From Lepidonotus clava (lineage: Eukaryota; Annelida; Polychaeta; Phyllodocida; Polynoidae), in contig OW387133.1 in assembly GCA_936440205.1 (NCBI GenBank), positions 71,424,374-71,488,373 on the forward strand: DNA of 64,000 nucleotides, in the 5' to 3' direction. Below the pieces are notes generated by a model, which worked only from the letters and a program-made list of their open reading frames with translations, searched no databases and had not been told where the DNA came from. Shown here piece by piece: positions 35,780 through 48,506 of the stretch. Each line of letters opens with the position of its first letter. Position 1 is the stretch's first letter. The position numbers were made by a program, and so were the translations under genes.

Positions 35780-38102
35780 CGCCATATACCTTAAAAACAT
35801 TAGAGTCGAGTGGAAATTAAGCTATATGCAAGTGGTTCTTGAGGCTGGATCCTGCTAGAAAGAAACCAAAGGGGCAATTGTTTAGGCCTAATTCCCCACC
35901 CATGACCCAGCCGCCGGCTGCCCCCTTGCTTGAATGAAACCTAACAGGGCCATCTTGTAGGGGATCCTCCTTTTGACCAGAGCCCTCGTAGTTCCGGTGT
36001 CTCCGGCCCAATACACGAGGCCGTCAAGAACCTTAGGCGATCCCTGGTGTCTCAAGTGGGAACTGGCGCACATTGTAACCGCGGCTATTGGAGAATCAGG
36101 GCCCAGATTGCGTGCCTCCGACAATTGCCGCTGCTGCCGCCCTGCAGGCCAAACGGCTCGTACAAAGTGGTAGCGCCACCGTTAGGCTCCATCTTCTGGT
36201 GGGGGATAGCGCTTCAAGCATTTGTGAATCACTCTGATGGGCAATTCCAGATGTGAAGTAGCTGGTTTGTGTTTTAGTTCTCTCCCCAGTGATGCTACTG
36301 CATACCAAATGCCTGTATTAGCTGTTTTAGGTGTACACATGAACCTTGATGGAGCCCAATATTTATATATATATATGCTCGATTCTCAAGTTTATGTTCA
36401 CATCTCGAGCTAGGTTTCATGCCGTACAATTCGAGTTGACTGCATGTATTTTCAATAAGTAATAAATACTTAATAACCTAGTCATCGCACATTATTGCTA
36501 ACCTATAGCTTCGTAATTCTTGGGAAGTCCATTAGTCAAGCTGGAATAAATCACAGCCATGCTTTAATTATCAGCAGAAAAAAGGCTATTTGATACCAAT
36601 TGAAGTGTTATAGACATTGCATCTGCAGTACGGTCACATACTTAAGAAGCCAGTTTAATGATCAATACATGATTAATTTTGATAATATTCCCTAACAGAA
36701 AAAAGAAAATGTCATGATATCAGGTCCTGATTCGTGAAGCGCTAACTATTCACGGAAAGCACATGTATGCTAGTAGTATGCCATACATTAATCTGGTCGC
36801 CTAATTAGTTCTTACAAGGTTTGAAAATAAATGTCGTAACCAAGATGTATGGTGGAATGGAACACAGGATGGAATGGGTTAGGGGATGGGAGATACCACC
36901 GCACAGACCCGTCTAAATGCTACTAAGGGGCCAATACAATGACTCACATAGTCAAACCACGTCATCGCTCATAGTCGAAAAGTGAGACATAATCTAAAGC
37001 TGTGCTCTTAGTATAATTTTGGCACTCTGCTAAAGTTTTATCGGCCGAGTAGTAGTTTTTGGGTCAAGCAAAAGGGTGGAGGGGGCGGGGGGAGGTCAGG
37101 ACCCCCCCCCCCCCCCCCCCCTGATCCGCCCGTGGTCTAGTGGTGGATCTAGGATTTTAAAAATGGCCCTAGGGGAGGGTCGGAACTAGAAACTGTCTTT
37201 TTTGGCCGAATTCTATACAACAAGTGGCTTCGCCAAGCAGAAAACAACACTGTCGGGGACAAAATCCCTTCAGAATTCGAACCCACAACATAGGGGTTTG
37301 GAGGCTTAATTGTGTCATGACCTAATTGGCTGGTTCCCACAGGTCCTTGAAAAAGGAGTTTAGGAAATCAGCAACCAAATGGACTAACTGGTATATGTAA
37401 ACAGCAGTTTCCGGGTGGTATGGATCTAAGTCCACTACTGCGCCACACTTTTTAGTAGTGCGACATGGTGAATATGGTGAAGAACTTTCGTTGCCAGGGT
37501 TCACTTGACCATCAACTTTTCTTAGAAATCATAACAATGAATACCAGTGCAAAATATGTTTACGTTGATTAATTAGGCAAGAGTGGGGTTTAACGAGATT
37601 TCTAACAGTGACCCAATGTTTTTCTAGTCTTAAAATACTGTGGGTTATCCACACATTGATGTGACATTTAAAGTAGAAATGATCGATTTTTATTTGTAAA
37701 TAGATACAACTAAACTTTCTCCCATTGAAACAAATGATAAAAAGTCATTATGCTGATATCTTCTATATTGATGGAAAAAGGCTAGTTTTAAAGTATCAAA
37801 AAAAAAAGCCCCTCTTAAATTCACAGTTAGTTTGGAAGATATGTTTTTTTAACAAATTGTACCAGAAGCCCGTATTTACTTTGAGCAAAAGTTTGATAGA
37901 AGAAATACATAGACATAGCTGAAGACCTAAAATTCATTAAAGTCGTAAAAGAAAAGACTGCTGCATGATTACATCGCCGCCTACTATATTCACTATGTTC
38001 TCCTGCCTGGTTTAGAGTGGTGGTGGTGGGAGGGAGCAGTTGTTAGGGTGTCAGGAGGTCCTTAGGGCCCCCTCCCCCGCCCTGGTATCCCAGACCTGGG
38101 TC
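35780..38102. other. Non-coding DNA with MITE fragments
   Basis: Around 37070-37200 a C20 run is followed by CTGATCCGCCCGTGG and then TGGTGGATCTAGG. These are pieces of the same MITE type without a clear partner end. The rest shows no supported exon. Confidence 0.35.
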
Positions 38103-38110
38103 ATGGCGAG
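38103..38110 (+). CDS. Possible minimal first coding exon, ATGGCGAG, phase 2
   Basis: An ATG with G at -3 and +4 is followed after 8 nt by an excellent donor, GCGAG|GTGAGT, at 38110/38111 in a local GC-rich patch. The arrangement resembles the unit at 14384, but the phase (2) does not fit either group of first exons. It may be chance or belong to another transcript. Confidence 0.18.
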
Positions 38111-39229
38111 GTGAGTCGGGGAAGTAGCGGGTTTCTGCCGACGATCACGTCAGGTCAGACCGCTCAGCTGCCGGCCGACCCACCAGAGACCAGACCACAA
38201 CTCTTCCATGCTAGTCAGCGACAGGCCGCTACATCCCTTTCTAGCATAGCATCGACTTTACATTTAAAAGAAATATTGTATCGCGGTTCTGTCTTGTAAT
38301 TCGTTTTTCACAGATAAAATTCCAATAGCATAAATAGCTTTTGAATTAAAAAGGGAAAAGATCGGCTTGACGTCCAGTATTACCGAAAGTTGATCCCGCA
38401 AAGTACTTTTCATTGAGGCACTTACTGTATGCTATAAAACTGTTCATAGCCCAGCAGCCTGCTTGATTTCCCATACGTCTTTTCATTAGCTCTTGTTCAT
38501 GTCCCACCCACAGCTATTGGCAAGGAAGTAGTTAGTTGCCTTTTCAGGGGTGGTCAGAGTCGGGTAATTGGAATCTCATCTGGAAGTCCACAAATCCCTT
38601 GAGTGACGTTAATCATTCTTTAACCATGGTGCCAGGCCAAAGCTGCCAAAGTGCCTGGGCCCAATTCATGGAAAAGGAGAGGCTATTGCCAACAATACCA
38701 AAATCGTTATTTTGCTTCTCATCAGCCTTTGATTAGTTTTTAGAATTTCTTTCAGATTATGATTGAAAATGTTTACGGTCATCACGAATAATTTCGTTCT
38801 TTTCCCAATAGATACGTATGACTGCTCGAAATTCTCCCCTTCCATACTTAATTGTTTAATCTCTTGGCAATACAACATAATATTGAGACATGCAATTTAC
38901 TACATAATTTTATGCAGAGGGAATGCAGCCCTACCAAGTGGCGGATCCACGTCTGTGTTTTTTAATTTCCCAAAAGCCATGCAAATCTATGAAGGAATGT
39001 AGCCCTACCCGGTGGCGCATCCACATTTATATTAAAAAAGAAATTCCTTCTTGATTTCCTTGGAAAGAATTGAGCATACCTCCCAATAAAAAAAGACATG
39101 CCCTGTCTTTCTCACAAAGCTGCGTAAAAAATGGAGCCCCCTCCAGACGAAAAATAACTTGCCTTGTTTTCATTTTCTGCTTTCTTGGGGGGAAAAAAAC
39201 AAAAAGAAATCATAGAAATAAGTCCCGGA

Positions 39230-39700
39230 AGTGCGTGATGAGTCAGAACGGCGGGCCCCGGTAGGGTGTACCCGACGTGCCAGCACCGACTGTAGGTGGT
39301 CCGGGTAGTGGGGGACGCCCCCACTGCTGCCGCTGCTGGCTGCTGGAGGCCCGTCCGGCGCACGGTTTGTGTACATACACGCTGGAGTCACGCTGGAGGA
39401 GTGAGGCGGGACCCAGCAGCCTCTGCTCCAGGCCCGGTACCAGCAGGGCGGAACAGGACTACCAGAAGGCCGGCACACGCCCTCCACCACAACACGGGAT
39501 ATACATCTTGGGATCTCTTTTTAACGCCTTGTCCTGGATGTGTTAAGTGCTGTCTGCCGCCCTGGAGGAGAGGATACCAGCAGAATAGTGGATGCTGGAG
39601 GAGTGTTATACCGGATACCACATGGAGGAGGCGGCGACAGATCGCGCCCGGCAGTGCGGTTGTGGGGGAGTTGTGTTATGAGGTGAAGCATTGTGAGTGT
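39230..39700. promoter_or_regulatory. GC-rich, CpG-containing island
   Basis: Strongly GC-rich against AT-rich flanks. Long open frames run on both strands, as expected in GC-rich DNA. On the minus strand an ATG at 39376 opens a smooth Pro/Ser/Gly frame (MYTNRAPDGPPAASSGSSGG...), with only a weak donor (CGG|GTACAC). I call the island only; a promoter is the likely function. Confidence 0.35.
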
Positions 39701-39881
39701 GGTGTAAAAGGCCTGTAACGATATGCATTCAGCATCGCCAAGCGATTTTGTCATGCCAGAACATTCCAGGGTCACAAAGTGTGCCGCCGTTCATTCAACG
39801 GTTTCAAAACCTAAGCAGTTAAATATCATAGTTTGATGCAGTCAAGGGGTGCCAATTTTAGCTTCTACATACTGGGTACTA

Positions 39882-40032
39882 CAGGCGGGGATCTAAGAGG
39901 GTGTTGGGACACTCACCCACCCTATTTTGGACCGAATATTGAATTTTTTTTTTGGACCCATTCATGTGCCTTTTATTTGGAAAATTTTAAAAAAGCACTT
40001 CAATATTTCAAGATTTTCTCGATCCGCCCTTG
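39882..40032. mobile_element. MITE, 151 bp, same family as 4457-4606
   Basis: The left end CAGGCGGGGATCTAAG and reverse-complemented right end CAAGGGCGGATCGAG match. An internal TTTTGGACCGAATATTGAA block aligns with the copy at 4457, and the length is almost equal. Confidence 0.6.
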
Positions 40033-43000
40033 TGCTAGGGCTGTGTCGTAGGTGTTTGTTCAATGGCAAGGATGAGAAACTAGACCAATTCTCTGTGGAA
40101 TGAAATTGATGAAACCTAATTCCTTTAACCCCAAAAGGTCTAGGCAATCGCCAGCCGTGCGGGGTGTTTACCTTCCAATAGAAAACACTTACCTGTTGAA
40201 CCGGAAAGGAGCCGCGGCCGGAAGCGAGTGGTGTGCCGCCAATAGATTGATCCGGATCAATGCCGGGGTCTGGGGATACACAGCGTGTGGATTATTCCAT
40301 TTGTAGTCTGGTCCTATCGACCCACGGGACACTCTGATTCAATGCCATAACCGCCGACTCGGCAGACCAGGCGCTAGACCGGCGTTACAATACTGGGTCT
40401 TGTTCCCCTCTTTATTAGTTTAACTGGAAAGTCCATTGTCAATCAGTCAGATGATTAATGGACCAAGACCAGGATTGAGTTATGTAATATAAGATTTTCT
40501 GAGACAGTATAGTATACGTTGTTCAAGCCAGATTGAGTATAACGACATTCTGTGCATGTAGTTTAATGGTGGGTGGAATTGTGATTAATGATCACGATTT
40601 CTTGGAAGTTCTGGGAAGTGTTCAGAATAAAGACAGGGGAAAAGGGAAAAAGGAGCGTGTTAGGGGCAGGGACATGGCCTGAGAGGTTGTCCGTGCTAAT
40701 TGTGTGACTCACTCATTGGTGTCGTCTTTGTCCTTTGGGATCCAGTGCCTCACGCCTCTCTGATCCTTGGACCCGCTTCACGCATGCAAACAGACGGACG
40801 CCCCAGTCTGCCGCATCGACCTGCCTCACAAGGAGCAGGCAAGGGGGGAGGGGGACTCTTACAGTTGAATGGCAAGATGAAAAACAGATGAGATGAAAAG
40901 TAGCCGGTGCATGTGCCCTCCTTTCCTTATTTGTCTGCCGCTGTTCTCTGCGTTGAATTGATGCAGTATAAAACAAATTTTTCAATTATTGCATGAGTGG
41001 TTCATGATAAATTTCATTTTGATGATGAATGCTGCTTCAAAAACGAGATAATCCGGGGAATTCTGAATTTCATATGTGAAATACGGCACTCTAGTCTCTC
41101 CTGTAACCTCGCACGTGTTTAGGATACAGTTGCTACCCCTAGGGTTCATAAAGCACAACAGATGAATATTTCAAAGGGTCTCATACTAATGTAGATACTA
41201 GGGCCTGCATCGTCATACTTGTCGGTCATATCCGTCATCTCCGCCATCTGTACTATAGATATATGGTCTTAATAGATGCTCCTCAAACCACAGCTATTAG
41301 TTCTCTGCTGATTCAACCTTGTGCTTGTATCCGGTTTGGGCGAGTGCAGCTGTTTTAGGAGAGGCAAATACGTCCCAGAAGGCATGGACCCTGTCAAGTA
41401 GGGGTCGGGGCCCTTTATCTATTATACAAAGTGATAGATAGGCTTTGGTTGGGAAGGTCATTCCCCCCGTGGAGAGTACGGCTGAGGTCATAGAGCAGAG
41501 GGCATTACCAGACGCGTGTCGAGACTCCCTACGAGGCCACCCAAGGGTTTTGTCACATAGAGGGCAATAGAGAAATGACACATTTATGCTGCTGCCTATA
41601 TTCATATGAATAATTTATTATGCTTTTTTAACGTAGTTTTCAGTACCACCCGGTTCTATAGGTATCATCTAATGTAGATAAATTTTAAGTTCCACTGGGA
41701 AGGGTCTGTTCGTGAGAGTAGTGGTTCCTAGGTCATTACAGTAGTTCCAGTATTGGCGTCTTTACTGTCTCGGGAATAGTAAAAAAAAAGTACAATTAAA
41801 ACGAGAAAATAATTCCGTCGTCATAGTATACGTTTTATGGGCACGAGAGGCATTGTCACATCTACTAATGGTCTTGGTCACGCTTGGAACACAGCCCAAA
41901 GAATGAACTTCAATTGGTTAAAAAGCAGCAACGCACAATTGTTAAGCATTTTATCTTAAAAGCATTATATATATATAAAAAAAAAATTCAAAAGGGGATA
42001 AAAAAATATGTCCAAGTTCTATACGTCACAGAATTTTTATCAAAGAAATTTCTTGGTTTAAACAAATGGACTGCAAATAAGTCGAATGTTTGCGTGTCAA
42101 GTCTAGTTAGACCATGGAGACTAAAGTTTAACTTTACTCTCTCTGGTTAGACCAAGCTTCGACGGACCTCAAGGGTCAAGTCGAAAGTTCAGATCTCCAC
42201 AGGGGGAGTGGGTTTATTTTGTATGCCAGCATGTGGTCTGCGGACGAAGGTTGTCGAGTTGTGATTATTGAAGACGTGTTGGACCTGATTTGAGGGGGAG
42301 TGGCATTTACTGGGTGTAAATAGTCACAAGATGATCAATATGCATGTGTATATATACTCGACTATACCAGGCATTCATGGGAAGGTATAAGTGGACTACA
42401 GTATACATGAAGCTGATTGCATGCGTTTTGCCTGTAATCTCCATGTACCACACAAGGCTGCATACATATGAAATTAGAAAGAGCCCTAAAGAAGTAGTGA
42501 AAAACCCATCCATGCCCTAACTGATCAGAATATTAGAGGCTTTGGAGATAGGCCGCTGTAAACAGTATACAATTTGAGTGTCGGATTTGGGAAGCTGTGT
42601 ATTTATCTACATTATTGTTTATCAGCCCTTTGACAAGTAGTCACTTTCAGCGCAGCAAAGGGCAGTTGCCCTTCATGTCCAGACGAGTGATCGTGCGTTG
42701 AGTTTCATACATTGTGAAAAAGGTCCTAATTGTGATCGACAGAAAGGTGCAAAACGCGCTTGATGTGTTATTGGGAAATAACAGCGCAGCAGTCATGTTC
42801 ACATAAAATGAAGATGCTTAAAGCTCGCTACCGTGATACATATCTTTTTAGTATGAACAAATCGGAAGGTCATATCGACTTGCAAGTGTCTTCACTATGG
42901 GGCGTGCTCTTTAATTCCGATTAATATCATCGCAGTTTCTTATCTAGTAACATTTGTGTCCATCGACTGATATAAAATACAACATGATAACCTCCACGAA

Positions 43001-43275
43001 TCAAAGGGCCTGAAAATCAGCATATTGTTTTAAAGAACCACAGATAGCGTAATTTTTATTACGGAAAAATTTAATTGGTATACTGAATCGTGAATAACAA
43101 GATGGAGCACTTGATGTTGGTTTCAAACTATGCCTGTCCGTTTTACTGTGTAATCTAATGTAACAGAACCAAACATTATTTCTTTAATATCAAATTAGTT
43201 TTTTCAAATTTTTTAATACATTTTTGTGCTCGATCACTTATAAAGACAAATACTGTCCTCGGCTAATTTCAGTTG
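40033..43275. other. Non-coding DNA with one minus-strand open frame
   Basis: The only item of note is the frame at 41605-41297 listed separately. No RNA gene or complete repeat is supported. Confidence 0.3.
41297..41605 (-). CDS. Unidentified open frame, 102 codons, with CPLC motif
   Basis: From an ATG at 41605 the minus strand is open for 102 codons to TAA. The residue mix looks natural, and a CPLCDKTLG stretch near residue 14 resembles half of a zinc-binding knuckle, but no second Cys/His pair completes it. There is no codon bias, obvious promoter or polyadenylation signal. It could be a single-exon gene, an exon remnant or chance. Confidence 0.18.
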   Translation of the reverse strand: MNIGSSINVSFLYCPLCDKTLGWPRRESRHASGNALCSMTSAVLSTGGMTFPTKAYLSLCIIDKGPRPLLDRVHAFWDVFASPKTAALAQTGYKHKVESAEN

Positions 43276-43538
43276 TAGACATAGTATTGCCAAGACGTTG
43301 TGCACATGACGTCACAACTCCCAAATTGGGATGGGCGCCATTTTGGTGATCAACTGAGTTTACTATTATGTACAATCCTAAAGCAATTATGATGTAATTT
43401 TTTGTTTGTTACATCAAAAGAAAAATCATTGAATCTTAATGAACAATTAGTATCTATAAATTGTGGATATATTTAATAGCTATATGGGTGTGGTGATCAC
43501 CAAAATCTGTTCACGTATCCCTGTCTGCACAAGGTCTA
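43276..43538. mobile_element. TA-type MITE, about 263 bp, copy 3 of 3, inverted
   Basis: The right end reads CTGCACAAGGTCTA followed by TA, the reverse of copy 1. The left end carries GACGTTGTGCACATGACGTCAC. TGGTGATCACCA is kept intact near 43491. The first 15 bp at the left look rearranged. Orientation is opposite to the copy at 24756. Confidence 0.65.
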
Positions 43539-43641
43539 TAAGGGAAAGATTTCTTTCCTCGATTGCTTTGAGGTACGGAATTTCCCCGGGGGTTCCAATA
43601 CGGCTGATGTATGCAAGTGGATTGCGTTAATGTACGAATCA

Positions 43642-44300
43642 CAGGGATGTCAGTTTTCAGACTTTAGTCTGATTTCAGATTTTTTTAGACTTAAGGAAAC
43701 TGGCATAGAATTGATCAAATATGGTCAAAACATGGATAAAATATCAATAGTATCCAAAGACATGTTTGACAGTGGCAATGGGCTTGATAATCCACTTCTG
43801 AATACAGTTTCTAAATAATAAACCAGTTCAGACTTTCTTCAGACTAAGTTCAGATTATCAGAATAGTCTGAAACCTTTCTGTGTAGTGAATAAATACTGG
43901 CCTCTGATTGGTTAATATTAATGCTATTCCAAGTATGACTCCTAAAATTTCTTTGATTAAAAAAAAAATCCTATAAGAGCAAGAGTTATAGGTTATAATT
44001 TTATAATTTATTATATTGTTTGAATTGAAAATGAATATATTTTACAATTCTTTTATCATCTCCACTCCCCAAGCACAGGCAACCACTCCAAGCAGAGATT
44101 TGCACACTCATAATCATATAGTTTGGCATTAACTGTAAGGTTTCAGACTTTTTCATCAAGCCTGACTTACATCCCTGATTACCCAAAATACAAATTTTCA
44201 AACTGAATTCCTTACATGCCTTTTTATAGCATTTTAAGATTATTCTAAATTTTCTCTCTAAGGTTTCAGATTTTTTCATTAACCCCGACTTACATCCCTG
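43642..44300. mobile_element. MITE, 659 bp, CAGGGATGTAAGT family, with doubled 3' end
   Basis: It starts CAGGGATGTCAGT and ends GACTTACATCCCTG, flanked on both sides by GAATCA (43636-43641 and 44301-44306). The last 40 bp occur twice: one copy ends at 44177, the other at 44300. Related to the 179-bp element at 13108-13286. The 659-bp copy could be a composite of two insertions or an internal duplication. Open frames inside have no coding bias. Confidence 0.7.
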
Positions 44301-44306
44301 GAATCA

Positions 44307-47112
44307 TGTAAATCGGCACTCAAATATCAGAGAAAGAAAAACTTTTTTTAGAACCATAAGTGCACAATGACTATGCCTGCTTTAATAGCTTTTACTATAT
44401 GTGAAGCATTGCATTGCAGTAGTTTTTGCGTTGGTGAAAGCACATGTCAGTTGTCATCTCTGGCGGCCATTGTTAGAGAAGACACAAAGAGAGTGGTGAT
44501 GGTCCACAGCAGCAACATTGTGCTGACTTGGATGCCAAGCATTTTAAAGTAGAAATCCGATTGTGTCTCTTCTACATTGGCTAAAGACAGTATATACAGT
44601 CAAACCGTATGTCGAGTTTCCCTATAATATGCTGGTTATATAAGACCACATGAGAGAGTGAGACCTATAGACAATTATCTATGAACCGTGATTAGCTTTG
44701 ACGTTAACGTGGATGATACATGGAGACAACGGTAAGTTCAGTGGCAGCAGTGAATTATGATAACGTGGGATATATAGTATAGGAGGAGAAAGCCATTATA
44801 TCAGTTGTCTCCATGGTGGTCAGGACAAAGAGGGGACTTGGCACTCACAGAGAGTGAGGGAGCCGCTGATGGATGATCTGCTTGTCTGTAATGGACCCAG
44901 GGGGCTCCAATGATGCCGAAACTTAGCATCAGCTTTATCTCTGATTGAGTAGGTGGGGGAACTGTTCTGTCCCTTGCATCTTTGTAGTGTGTTTTTACCT
45001 CAGTAAGTGTCTCAACTAGTAATAGAACAAAGACATGTCTCGTTGTCTCCTTTTATGGGAAGCTGTCGTGTCCATATGTCAATGAAGAAGCCTCAAGGAA
45101 CTGCATCCATTAGTTCAATTAAGCCTGAAGGAAAGTGTCATTATCCCAGTCCGCCTGGCTATTATAATTCATTGAAAAAAATAGATGAAAGCAGGGCAGA
45201 GAGAACTGACTAGTTGAATCTTTAGCTATTGGCCATGTTTCTGGCTGACTGGCACGTAAGTCAACAAGGACTAAGTGAAGCGGTTAAAGATGACGAGTCG
45301 TTGTAACCACGGCCTCATCCATCCTGGCCCCAGGTCAACACTCCCGTCTCTACCAGCAGCCAACGGCACCCATGTGGTCCCTACTCTCATTCATGGAAAC
45401 GGCCATGTGCTCCCCAGTCTGGATCCGTCATGGTATATGTCAGAGCAGTCAACATTTGAATGCACCAGTATAGACCCGCTTTTCGACATGGCTATGCACT
45501 TTATACCGTGATTCACGTGTCGTACGGTCGAAATGCGTAGTGATATATTGAATATTGTTAGAATGAAACCATTAACACGTTTCTTTATACCTGGCTTAGA
45601 TTTTCAGTAATCGCTACACTGGTCTTGGAAAATGCATAGCTAATGCAAATGTGTAGGAATATTGCATGCCAGAAAACATCTAGCGTGAGGGTCAATGAAG
45701 CCAGCCATTTATTAAACAAAATATAAAAACTGCTATTTCAAACAACGACATAGTCATTTCATGCTGTGTCAAATAGCCGATAGTGATAAACAGATGTTGC
45801 ATAGCATACAGGTTAATATATTAGAAGTAGCAATATGTATGTGAATAATCTAGATTATCAAAATGAGTAATGATTTAGAAATCTGCGCAGATTCATACTG
45901 TAACATAATTTTAAAGATTTTTTCCATCATATTTCCATCACAAAGTATACTGTTCACGGATCAATGCAGGTGGGAGTGCAGGGGTTCTTGCACCCTTCCC
46001 CCAACTAACTACAAATACATGTACTAGAGGTATTGTGCGTAAGTGGGAACTGGTCCCCGACATTTAAGTATTTAACTTTTATCTGATATCCTGGATCCAC
46101 AATTTTAACGTCCATTACTAATGCGCAATACACTGTTAAACAAACCAGAAAGGGAGTTCAAACTGTGGCTTATCTCTTTCTTCATAATCAGTGTGGAGAA
46201 TGTTTCTCAAAGCTGTGCACTAATGATACCCAAGAGATTGCTCCTTCATCTCAGACAAAAAGTTGTCATTACAGAGAGCCTCTTGAAACGATTACCAGAA
46301 GCACCACCACCAGTTTCTGCTAATAGTTTGCTATGCAAATCTCAATCTGCCACAATAAACTCTGCCAATACATTGTACAGTTGATTTGTATCCTGATTCG
46401 GCAGGTGTTCTCGCGTATGGCGGTGGGACATTAATCTTCTCACTAGAATAACAGCATTATACCAATTAGTACTAGAAGCTTTACAAAGCTCGTCCTTGGA
46501 ACAGCGCCTTGTCGTTAATGGATGACAGCATTAACAGTGATTGGATGAGGCAGCTACCCTATTCCATGGAAAAACACTGCATATATATGATCTGATGTAG
46601 TTTTCAGGCTCGGTCTCGAGGTGCTACAAGCGAAAACTTATATGTCAAAAAACCGACTTCATTGTATTTATTTTACAACTCTATCGATCGTGGGGGTGGG
46701 GGTGGGCGCTACATTTATATGCCAGGAAAAGCCGTATTAGCATGATACCAAAATTAATTGATCACAGCCTATTGAGACAGTCTAGACTTGTTCTAGCATT
46801 CATTAACAGCTGAAGCCAGTGTCGCACGGTGAAAGTATGGTACATTGTTCAGTTACGATCTTCATAAGATAATGTTTTGTTTTGTTTTCAATCGAGAGCT
46901 ATTCAAAACATTTTATTTGTTGGGGCAAACGATTCATAGGGCCCATTCATAGCATTGCGAATGTTAACTTGTGAACTTTTAGTAAATCGCTAATATTTGC
47001 TAGAAGTCAAGGGGCCTTTTACTTTAAAAGTGCTTTTACTTTCCAATATCAAAGTGACAGCCCCCAACCACCACCTCCTACCCTGCGAGATATGTCCGTC
47101 AGAAATGTCAAG
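44307..47112. other. Non-coding DNA with several smooth open frames
   Basis: The + strand frames ending at 45213, 45511 and 46384 read as natural-looking peptides of 50-90 residues. One begins MTSRCNHGLIHPGPRSTL at 45290. None has codon bias or a good donor. An ATG at 44719 meets GTAAGT after 12 nt. I do not call genes, but transcripts here should be looked for. Confidence 0.25.
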
Positions 47113-47631
47113 GAGCTGCTCCCGGCTGGCCTGTATAGTATATGTATGTGGTGTGTTAGCATCAGCACCAGTTAGCTGTAGCAGCATAGCCAAAGTATAT
47201 ACATGGCTGGGTCCTGCCTCCGTCCGAGCAGGGGGAGGGGAACAACCCTACTATACTCACTAGCAGCTAGACGAGTAGACGTGACACAGTTTTCACACAT
47301 ACCAAACAGGCTCCAGGGGTGTTCAGAAGGCGACTGAGGAGATGCAATTGGGTCATACTATGCAACCCCGAGGATCACTCCCGCCAGTCCTGGGGTTAAA
47401 TCAACACTGGAGCCAACCTCAGAGATCTCGACCTACTCAAGTCCCTGCACTCTATAATCTGGAACAGTTTCGTGAACTGTGAGAAAGTTACTGGTATTAG
47501 TGTAGGGAGCAAGGCAAGGTAGGCTGGGCGGGTAAAGAAGCCGGCGCCCCAGGCTTATAGGTGGTCTCAGTTACCCGCTCGCCCAGCCGGCCATCTGCAC
47601 ACGGGCTCAGACTGTGTACACTGAGCTGCTC
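47113..47631 (+). promoter_or_regulatory. Island with two GAGCTGCTC palindromes upstream of exon D
   Basis: Exact copies lie at 47113-47121 and 47623-47631 in GC-rich DNA. The second is 39 bp before the ATG of exon D at 47670. The local sequence is CpG-rich from about 47520. A promoter or leader region is the likely role. Confidence 0.4.
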
Positions 47632-47669
47632 ACTCTGTCCCGGCCCTTAGTGCTACACCTGAAGCCGAG

Positions 47670-47739
47670 ATGGAGGAGGTGGAACATTGTGCAGCGGCCA
47701 TGAATTTCAAGGACACGGACCAACATCTGAAGCCCCCGG
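47670..47739 (+). CDS. Candidate alternative first coding exon D, 23 codons, phase 1
   Basis: The ATG at 47670 (G at -3, G at +4) opens 23 codons plus one base ending CCC CCG G|GTAACT. The peptide begins MEEVEHCAAAMNFKDTDQHL and ends KPP before the split Gly codon. Phase 1 equals that of the exons at 50064 and 62976 and of the 3' end of the exon at 30643. A GAGCTGCTC palindrome lies 47 bp upstream of the ATG. CCCGGCCCTTAG before it is acceptor-like, so a spliced leader is possible. No family recognised. Confidence 0.42.
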
Positions 47740-48506
47740 GTAACTACTGTTTGGTTTACCCCTGCTGTTATTGACTCCCGCCGTCCTTTGTTGCCGTAGA
47801 TTACATACATGTACGTTCAGAGGTGACCGATAGAATTAGTCAACTGCTTTGCTTCACCTATGAGTTACTATTGGCACCCAATGTCTTATACTGCTTTCTC
47901 TTAAATGCCAGGAGAACTTCAAACTGAAGTCTCTTGGGCCTAAGTTCTCTGGAGATTTACTTTTATTCTGTCTGCTTCAGTGGGGTCACGTCTTGGATAA
48001 TTGGAGTCTATGTGAGAACGCCAACTGGGACTCCTCCTCATTGTGTTAGCATAAGAAAGAGAGACAGCTGCTGGCATACTATGGGGCCTTTGACGGGCAT
48101 GTCCGAGTGTCGCTGTGTTAGCTAGGTTTAAGAAATCATTTTGTCTCCATAATTTTGCCCAATTGAATATAAGAAATTGCCATATCCCGTTTCATCTGTT
48201 AAAATCCCTTGTTGCATGCCATTGAGGCTAAAGAAATAACCATATCGTCCTGTTGACTTTATGAGTCTCTAAGGGCTGCGTCCCTGTTAATGGGTACCTT
48301 TTGCTACGAAGACTAAAAGAGGACACTGAGTCTATAGCAGTGTTCCTCTGTTCTCCATCAAACACCACCGACTAGATTGGTTGGCCGACAAATAGTGATT
48401 CGCTGTACCTATCTCCATTTGAACAGCCAACTGTAGAAATCAGCCTTATGTAGCCCTGGGTGGCCGCCGACGAGTATGGTTTGTCATCCTATGAAGACCC
48501 GTTTTT

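Noticed and set aside
37184-37330. tRNA-derived SINE on the minus strand (GTGGGTTCGAATTC resembles a B box)
   Set aside because: No matching A box at the right distance and no tRNA-like fold; the neighbouring sequence looks like MITE fragments.
39170-39718. Protein-coding gene in the 39.2-39.7 kb island
   Set aside because: Long frames on both strands follow from GC richness; start codons are mostly non-ATG and donors are weak.
43630-44279. Open frames of 60-90 codons on both strands
   Set aside because: Both are made of the CAGGGATGTAAGT element and its doubled end.
45007-46384. Three smooth + strand frames, including MTSRCNHGLIHPGPRSTL from 45290
   Set aside because: No codon bias, no good donors, and in-frame stops next to the only acceptor; several such frames are expected by chance in 64 kb.
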